Source: Tamarix chinensis (lineage: Eukaryota; Streptophyta; Magnoliopsida; Caryophyllales; Tamaricaceae). Taken from it: a stretch of DNA of 64,000 nt. Shown here piece after piece: positions 57,649 through 64,000 of the stretch (its first letter is position 1; each line of letters opens with the position of its first letter). Where the stretch lies: NCBI GenBank assembly GCA_030549775.1, contig CM060174.1:23052693-23116692 (forward strand), written 5' to 3'. The notes under the pieces were generated by a model. The model was not told where the DNA came from. It saw only the letters and a list, made by a program, of their open reading frames with translations, and made no database searches. A program made the position numbers and the translations under genes.

Positions 57649-58349
57649 TGCAACACCTTCCGTTTTTCGCTACCATTTTTTTTCATTCTAACTCATTTGC
57701 AAAAGTGAAAAATATGAAAACGAACCTATAAAGAATGGGATCATAACATTTTTTCTAACATAAGGTGGATATTTCATCTTTTAGCTCATATTAGACACAA
57801 GTTTGAATATCTAACTAACCAAACGTATGAAATCCTAGAGCCCGCAAGAAATTAATGAAAGGTAAGAGAGTAAAAGTTTACAAACCATGGCTATGTAAGC
57901 CTAAAACTGGTACAAAATTACACTAGAAAAAAGTGATAACTAAGGGGAAAACAAGGATAAGGAAAGATACCTTAGTGACTCAAGGACCATAAAAAGGGAA
58001 TGCCTCCACAAAAATGTATGCTAAGATAACCTAGTGACCCTTAAATAAGAATATAGATCACTTACTGATCATCCTCAAAATTATGCATAACACCTCTTTC
58101 TCATGGGATTGATTAAGGGATTACAAAAATAACCCCTAGCTATGCATACATAATAAGAAAACCTATCTACCACTATAATGTTGATCCTAGTATAGGAAAT
58201 ACCCATATAATATGCTCATGTTATAATATATTAAGACATACATGTAATAATCTCGTTATGTTATTCATACACTATCACATATGGTCATGTTAGACATACT
58301 TGGATTTACCAAAACATGTATGATCATAATTGTATATATGATGAAAAAC
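57649..58349 (+). mobile_element. Partial TGTAAYACCCC-family copy, start region only
   Basis: Begins TGCAACACCTTCCG at 57649 (decayed TGTAACACCCCC). About 100 bp in, CATAACATTTTTTCTAACATAAGG takes the place of TTACCGCCACATCTAACACAAG. Element C interrupts or ends it at 58350. Weaker than the other copies. Confidence 0.5.
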
Positions 58350-59210
58350 TGTAAGGGTTTCTCAAAAATTTCACAGATCGTAGAAGAAATCGAGCGCGGG
58401 TTTGATTCGCTGATAATCAGCCTAAGGATTTCTCCACAAGAGGATAAAAAACTTAGAGTGCAGTTGATACAACGGCTGCTGAAGTTGAGAAGTGAATAAG
58501 ATCAAGAATAGATCGAAGAGAAGAAGCAAGAAGAATGTGAACAAGAAGATCACGAGAGAGAGCGAGAGAGAGTCGAGAGAGAGAGCAGAGAACAGAGAAA
58601 ATTCCAGAACTCAATATTTCATTCGACCAAAAAAGTGTCTGGGGACATACGGTGGAGGCCATATTTATATGGCGTACAAAATACAAAAGGCAGCGTACAA
58701 AAATACATATCGCAAGCCATCAATCAAGATACACGAGTCAGCCCAAAATCCAGCCCAAGAATCAGCGGCACAACATAAATGGATCGACGGCTGAATCAAA
58801 GGATTAACACCCCAAAAAATTTAAAATTACATGCCTTAATAATACAAGAAAAGAATGATACAGATAATTCCCATCATCTAGAAATTAATTTAGCTAATCA
58901 TGGTTACCAAGGGATGAATAACCCACATTCCAACTAACCCAATTAATTATGGGTCGGGTGGCGGGTCATACAACCAACTTAATCCCCATTAGCCAATTTT
59001 GCCGGCGAATGCATCACATGGGATTTTCTAAACTTAAAATAAAATTTATGTAAGAATTCCTCAACAGCTACATCAATCTTTGATTCCATTCCCCATGTTC
59101 TGCATTTATTTACCTACTCAAGCACACAATGATAAAAACAATTATAAGCACAAAGTGATTTATAACAATTAACAGAATTATTTAAATATAAATTTTGGAG
59201 ATTCATATCA
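58350..59210 (-). repeat. Element C 3' LTR
   Basis: 861 bp. On the minus strand it begins TGATATGAATC directly after the polypurine tract and ends AACCCTTACA (TG...CA). It has a purine-rich GAGAGAGAGCGAGAGAG stretch at 58550-58600. The partner LTR should lie right of the window, so the limits rest on the polypurine tract and the termini. Confidence 0.78.
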
Positions 59211-60480
59211 TTCCCCTCTTCTTGGAAAGGTTTCGTCTCTGAAACCTGAGTGATGCCAATAATGGACTAAGATCAGCAACATTAAAAGAATCACTAACAT
59301 TCCCAAACTTAGTAGGTAAATCAAATTTATAAGCATTATCATTAATTCTTTCTAACACAGTAAAAGATCCATCTCCCCTAGGGTCTAATTTTGATTTTCT
59401 AAGGTTTGGAAATATTTCCTTCCTAAGGTGTACCCAAACTAAATCCCCAGGTTTAAAAACCATATTTCTTCTTCTTTTATTAGCATTATCAGCCATTTGT
59501 TGAACCCTCTTAGTCATTTGTTGACTTACAGATTCATGCAATTTCTGTATATTATTAGCATGAGATTCAGCATCAAAATTATGTAATTCAGCATTACGTA
59601 AAGGACTTAGATTTAAAGGAGTCCAAGGATTAAAACCATACAGAATTTAAAATGGAGTATTTTTAGTTGTAGAATGCAAGGTCCTGTTATAAGCAAATTC
59701 TACCTCGGGAAAAACATATTCCCACTTCTTAAGATTCTTTCCAAGGATAGCTCTTAACATATTACCTAAGGTCCTATTTACTACCTCTATCCATCTATTT
59801 GAGGGTGACATGTTGTGGAAAATAATAATTTAGTCCCTAGTTTTCCCCACAAAAATTTCCAAAAATGACTCAGGAATTTGACATCTCTGTCTGAAACTAT
59901 TGTCTTAGGTATGCCATGCAATTTGACTATATGAGAAAAGAATAATTCAGCCATAGTTACAACATCATTGGTTTTATTACAAGGTATAAAATGAGCCATT
60001 TTACTAAACCTATCCACTAAAACCATTATTGAATCTTTAGCTCTATTAGTCATAGGCAAGCCTAAAATAAAATCTAAAGAAACATCAGTCTAAGGTTAAT
60101 TAGGTAAAGGTAATGGAGAATATAACCCAAAAGGTTTTGATGTAGACTTAGCTTGTCTACAAGCCAAACAATTAACAGAATATTTCAATACATCCTTTTT
60201 CATATGAGGCCAATAAAATTGATCAAATAATATGTCTAAGGTCTTTTGAAATCCTAAATGTGCCATTAGTCCACCATTATGAGCTTCTTGAATTAGTAAT
60301 CCTCTATATGAACACTCATGAATACATAACCTATTTTCTCTAAACAAATAACCCTCAGATATATAATATTTTCCCTGTGTAGCAATTTCATATTTCTTAT
60401 AAATTTCCTTAAAATCAAGATCTTCCAGATATAAAAGCTTAATGCAAGAAAAACCCACCAAAGTAGTATCTACAACATTT
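59203..60480 (-). pseudogene. Element C integrase, a few lesions
   Basis: Integrase read on the minus strand. The zinc-binding HHCC part lies at about 60282-60145: [15 protein letters not shown], then CLACRQAKS. After two stops at about 60095 and 60089 comes the core at 60075-59787: LDFILGLPM with the first Asp, [14 protein letters not shown] with the second Asp, and [10 protein letters not shown] frameshift at about 59790 leads to EVVNRTLGNMLRAIL, where the third catalytic residue, Glu, is present, then VEFAYNRTLHS. The end at 59541-59203 has KPGDLVWVHLRKE, KLDPRGDGSF, AYKFDLP and FNVADLSPL. The D-D-E triad is therefore retained, although the frame is broken. Confidence 0.92.
59211..59223 (-). 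promoter_or_regulatory. Element C polypurine tract
   Basis: On the minus strand AAGAAGAGGGGAA lies directly before the LTR start TGATATG. It overlaps the last codons of the integrase frame. Confidence 0.88.
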
Positions 60481-60485
60481 AACAA

Positions 60486-60920
60486 AGCATGTCTCCTAGA
60501 TAAAGCATCTGCAACTACATTATCACCTCCTTTCTTATACTTAATTATGTAAGGAAAACTTTCAATAAATTCAATCCATCTACCCTGTCTTCTATTTAAT
60601 TTTGATTGACTGTTTAAATATTTAATAGCCTCTTGATCAGTATTTATAACAAATTCTCTAGGCCATAAGTAATGTTGCCAAACTTCTAAGGCTCTTACTA
60701 AAGCAAATGATTATTTTTCATAAGTAGAGTAATTTAAAGTACTAACATTTAACTTTTCACTAAAATAAACTATTGGTTTGCCCTCTTGGGAAAGTACAAC
60801 CCCTATTCCTAACCCTGAAGCATCACAATCTAATTCAAATATCTTTTCAAAGTCAGGAAGGCTTAACATAGGTGCTTGGGTTAACTTATTTTTAAGAGTT
60901 TCAAAATATTTTTGTTGTTC
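60486..60920 (-). pseudogene. Element C RNase H, one in-frame stop
   Basis: Minus strand: [20 protein letters not shown] with the first catalytic Asp, then [15 protein letters not shown] and a TAA at about 60710. It continues in the same frame with [27 protein letters not shown] with the Asp of the T-D-x-x-x-L-K-Y-L block, [10 protein letters not shown] and [15 protein letters not shown]. All conserved acidic positions of Ty3 RNase H seem to be present, and one stop separates the halves. The linker (60485-60283) runs on into the integrase. Confidence 0.92.
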
Positions 60921-60929
60921 TAAACCCCA

Positions 60930-61838
60930 CTTAAACCCATTTTCCTTTTTTGTTATGGCAGTCAAAGGAGCAGCTATTGTACTAAAGTTCCTAACAAATC
61001 TTCTATAAAATGAACATAAACCATGAAAACTTCTCACTTCAGTTACATTCTTAGGTACAGGCCACTCTTGAATAGCTTCAATTTTTGCTTTATCTATAAA
61101 TATACCATCTTTACCTACCACAAATCCTAAGAATACCACATTTTCCAGACAAAATCTAGATTTAGCTAAATTAGCATACAATTGTTCTGTCTTAAACACA
61201 TCCAAAATAATCCTTAAATGTTTCAAATGTTCTTCTAAAGATCTACTATATATAAGTATGCCATCAAAATAAACAACCACAAATTTTCCAATAAAATTTC
61301 TCAGTTAATGGTTCATAAGTCTCATAAAGGTACTAGGTGCATTGGATAATCCAAAAGGCATTACTAACCATTCATATAACCCAAATTTAGTTTTAAAAGT
61401 TGTTTTCCATTCATCTCCTGGTTTCATCCTAATTTGATGATATCCACTTTTTAAATCTATCTTTGAAAAAATTACAGCACCAAGTAGAAGGTCTAACATT
61501 TCATCAAGCCTAGGTATATGGTATCTATACTTAATAGTTATTTTATTTACTACTCTACTATCTATGCACATTCTCCAACTACCATCTTTCTTAGGCACTA
61601 ATAATACTGGAACTGCACATGGACTCATTGATTCCTTAATGTATCCTTTACTTAATAACTCAGAAACCTGCCTCTTTAATTCCTTAACCTCTTCAGGATT
61701 AGCCCTATAAGCAGGTTTATTTGGTATAACAGCTTCTGGATCAAATTCTATTTGATGTTCTATTCCCCTTAATGGAGGTAATCCACTAGGTATGTCCTTA
61801 GGAAATAACTCACTATACTCTTCCAACAATTGTCTCAC
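60930..61838 (-). pseudogene. Element C reverse transcriptase, one stop, altered YxDD motif
   Basis: RT copies the element RNA into cDNA. Minus strand 61838-61305: [10 protein letters not shown] before the domain, [47 protein letters not shown] with the motif A Asp, and [23 protein letters not shown] at about 61305 follows. The frame continues with [19 protein letters not shown]. The catalytic motif reads Y-F-D-G where active enzymes have Y-x-D-D, so the second aspartate is lost. Thumb and connection: [25 protein letters not shown] and [14 protein letters not shown]. Confidence 0.95.
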
Positions 61839-61999
61839 ATCAGTAGGTACTTCCTCACTTAATCCTAATTGACACTCATAACATTCTCTTTAAACCATCA
61901 AGTACACACTTACCTGTCTCTTAATTGCTTTTTCCACATCTTTACTCTTAGCATAAAATCCAGATGTCCCCTTAACTTCCTTTGAACTAACCTTAGTCT

Positions 62000-63085
62000 C
62001 TAAACTCTTTTAGATAGTTCCTTATAATCAGATTTAATTTTTATTTGATCATCAAAAATCTCTTTTGGAGTCATAGGTGCTAAGACAATCTTCCTATCAT
62101 CCTTATGTAAAGTGTATATGCTCTTATAACCATCATGTGTCACTCTCCTATCATATTTCCAAGGTCTACCTAACAATAAATGAGCAGCACGCATGAGAAC
62201 TATATCACATAGAATAAAATCCTCATATTTCCCTAATTTTAAATTTACTAAAACTTGTTGACTAACCTTAACATCCCCTAACTCATTTAACCACTGTAGT
62301 CTATATGGTTTTGGATGCTTAGTGGTTGGTAATCCTAGCTTAGATACTAATAAAGTACTAGCATCATTGATACAACTACCACTATCTATAGCCATATTAA
62401 AACATTTATCATCAATCAAACACCTAGTATGAAATATATTTTCTCTCTGTATTGCATTTGAATCAGGTAATTTGTTACTATTTAAAGCCCTATGTACTAC
62501 AAAAAGATCTCTACTTATTGGAAGTTCTATCTCTTCTTCTGACTCACTAGTATCATCTCTAACCAAGCTAGTCTCCAAGTCTTCCTCCTCAGATTCAGAT
62601 TCTATGTCTCCAGATTCTCTAATTAAAATATTCCTCCTGTTTGGACACTCAGAAGCTATATGTCCTAATCCTCCACATTTAAAACATTTCATATCCCTAG
62701 TTTTGTTTGGACCACCAGTAGGATTAGTTGTTACATTTCTACCCTTTTCAATCTTATTTCCTACTTTAACCTCATTGTTCCTACCTCTAGGTTCAAATTC
62801 CCCATTATTCCTCCAATTTTCAAAAGTAGTTCCCCCAAAATCCCTTCTTACTGTACTCTTAATCCCAATCCCAGGGGGTTTATACTGTCTAGTCTTCTTT
62901 ATCTGAATCTCTATTTTAGTAGCTATGTTCACCATTTCACTTAAAGTCCCACAAGGATATAATTCTACTTTATCAACTATTTCAGAATTTAACCCACTTA
63001 AGAATCTAGCCATGGTAGCATCCTCATCCTCAACAGTTCTTGTTTTAATTATCAAAACTTCTAATTCCTTAAAATATTCATCCAC
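62000..63085 (-). pseudogene. Element C gag C-terminus, zinc knuckle and protease
   Basis: A 361-codon open frame on the minus strand. Residues 1-60 complete the capsid-like part of gag (DEYFKELEVLI, MARFLSGLN). Residues 134-147 are a perfect C-x2-C-x4-H-x4-C knuckle, CFKCGGLGHIASEC, that binds RNA. An acidic stretch follows (SESEEEDLE). At about residues 225-320 lies the aspartic protease: FNMAIDSGSCIND with the D-S-G active site, and HLLLGRPWKYDRR near its end. The frame stops at 62000 (TTTAG) and resumes in another frame toward RT (VKGTSGFYAKSKDVEKAI), so there is a frameshift near 62005 and a stop near 61890. The methionine at 63085 is internal; the true start lies in the gag frame upstream. 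Confidence 0.93.
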
Positions 63086-63817
63086 TGACCTAATTCCCTA
63101 ATTTAATGTTTGTAACCTCTTTTGTAATTCCCTATAATAATAACTTGGAACAAATATTTTCCTCATCAAAATTTTAAACTCATCCCATGTTTGTATGGTT
63201 GGTTCTCCACACCTACGTCTAGTTAAAACAAGGTTGTGATACCAAGAATAATCATATTATATAAATTCCACTACTACTACCTTAATTTTCTTCTCATCCG
63301 AGTAATTATGACATTCAAATACTAATTCTATATTCTTTTCCCACTCAAAATAATAATCAGGATCATTTCTACCCTTGAATCCAGGAATACTAAACTTAAG
63401 ATTACTTAGGTTCCTATCAACTAAGTCTTAATCCCTTGCTTGTCTATTATTCTGTCTAAGCCTCCTATCAATGTTATTGGATACTTGGTCCTCTAACTCT
63501 TCTAAACTAGCTACTGGTGGAATTCTAGTTCTAGGGTTCATAGGAGCCCTTCCTAATACCCCTGCGTGTTGAGTATCTACCCTATTATGCTGCAATTCAT
63601 TAATCCTTACTTCCTGTTCTCCTATTCTTTGTTCTAAGTTAGTAGACGACACCGCAAGTTGGGAAGTCATTTGTTCTTGAAAATTCCTAAGGGTTTCTAA
63701 TAAATCATTACTAGAAATTGAAACAAATTGATTAACAGATTGACCATTGTTAGACATTATTAGGTTTATCTTATGATATTCAAGATAAGGCACAATTAAC
63801 AGACAGTATAGAATCAA
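63086..63817 (-). pseudogene. Element C gag N-terminal part, two or three stops
   Basis: The likely start is the methionine at about 63757 (MSNNGQSVNQF); the in-frame methionine at 63817 is possible but follows a leader-like sequence. The first part (to 63428) is polar with a short coiled-coil stretch (LETLRNFQEQMTSQL, LEQRIGEQEVRINELQ). After a TAA at about 63430 comes the capsid-like core: FSIPGFKGRNDPDYYFEWEK, VFECHNYSDEKKIK, then TWDEFKILMRKIFVPSYYYREL, matching the PF03732 type. Stops lie at about 63260 and 63102. The core shows the same order as the gags of elements A and B. Confidence 0.88.
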
Positions 63818-64000
63818 TTTATTTTATTAAGAAATCAAGCAGACAGCAAATTAATCACTCTTAATTATAAATAGATCACAATACCAAACAATATTAAAGC
63901 TATATCAGAACACACAAAATACACACTAATTCTAGATAATCATTAAATCAAAAACAACCGAGAGCTTAAGAAAGAAACGATATTACCGCGAGCAATTTAA
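63818..64000 (-). other. Element C 5' untranslated region, window edge
   Basis: Minus-strand leader upstream of gag, A/T-rich, with no PBS found before the window ends, so PBS and 5' LTR lie further right. Confidence 0.55.

Larger units (their letters stand above)
58350..64000 (-). mobile_element. Ty3/gypsy LTR retrotransposon C, nearly complete, 5' LTR beyond the window
   Basis: Minus-strand element: gag (63817-63086), zinc knuckle and protease (63085-62000), RT (61838-61100), RNase H (about 60900-60490), integrase (60400-59203), polypurine tract (59211-59223) and 3' LTR (58350-59210). It is the least decayed element here: the polyprotein can be read almost throughout, with roughly eight stops or shifts. 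The integrase C-terminus (VWVHLRKE, DNAYKFDLP, FNVADLSP) resembles CRM-like or related chromovirus elements, but I see no chromodomain, so the lineage is left open. The 5' LTR and PBS are not in the window. Confidence 0.93.

Noticed and set aside
62472..62906. Plus-strand open frame of 144 codons
   Set aside because: It is the shadow of the element C gag-protease frame, which has clear knuckle and protease motifs.
1..64000. CRISPR arrays, bacterial operons or host tRNA/rRNA genes
   Set aside because: No regularly spaced identical repeats with unique spacers and no complete tRNA or rRNA were seen; the content is that of a plant nuclear repeat-rich region.

Overview
The window is AT-rich plant nuclear DNA made almost entirely of nested, decayed transposable elements. 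I found no intact host protein gene, rRNA gene or tRNA gene. A flowering-plant origin is indicated by the element types: LINEs with a DUF4283-like ORF1, Ty3/gypsy elements primed by initiator tRNA-Met, a Tat-lineage element with a second RNase H region, a Cassandra-like solo LTR carrying 5S rRNA sequence, a MITE and a tRNA-derived SINE candidate. The species cannot be told from this sequence.

Left part (1-16.5 kb): a 5'-truncated LINE on the + strand (1-4617) abuts one arm of a large imperfect inverted repeat. That arm is split by a minus-strand Ty3/gypsy element A (4665-11340, two LTRs, PBS and PPT) and continues to about 12165. The other arm lies at 14635-15505. The right arm carries the start of a broken coiled-coil reading frame (15.1-16.46 kb) that lies antisense to the Tat element next to it.

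Centre (16.5-37.5 kb): a very decayed minus-strand Tat-lineage element runs from integrase (17.5-18.8 kb) through RNase H, RT and protease to gag (26.2 kb). It is split by a 3.5-kb LTR-like insertion (19186-22696) and by Ty3/gypsy element B (26249-36967, + strand, target-site duplication GCCTT). Element B is itself split inside its RT by a 4.7-kb LTR-like insertion (28983-33714, duplication CATTT) that carries a higher-order tandem repeat and a GC-rich block.

Right part (37.5-64 kb): a SINE candidate, degenerate tandem repeats, a solo LTR of the element A family (40691-41499, duplication GTATC), the Cassandra solo LTR (41907-42210, duplication GTTGA), a second LINE on the minus strand (about 45.7-50.26 kb) interrupted by a 485-bp MITE, several further copies of the LTR-like family (one nested inside another), and a comparatively well-preserved minus-strand Ty3/gypsy element C (58350 to beyond the window end).

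The most interesting recurring unit is the long LTR-like family with ends TGTAAYACCCC and GGGGTRTTACA. At least three insertions show 5-bp duplications, and further partial copies are present. The copies share short terminal blocks but carry unrelated internal tandem repeats. No coding capacity belongs clearly to it. It looks like long solo LTRs or a non-autonomous derivative; this is an inference, not a proof. All domain calls come from reading translations and motifs by eye, with no database search.
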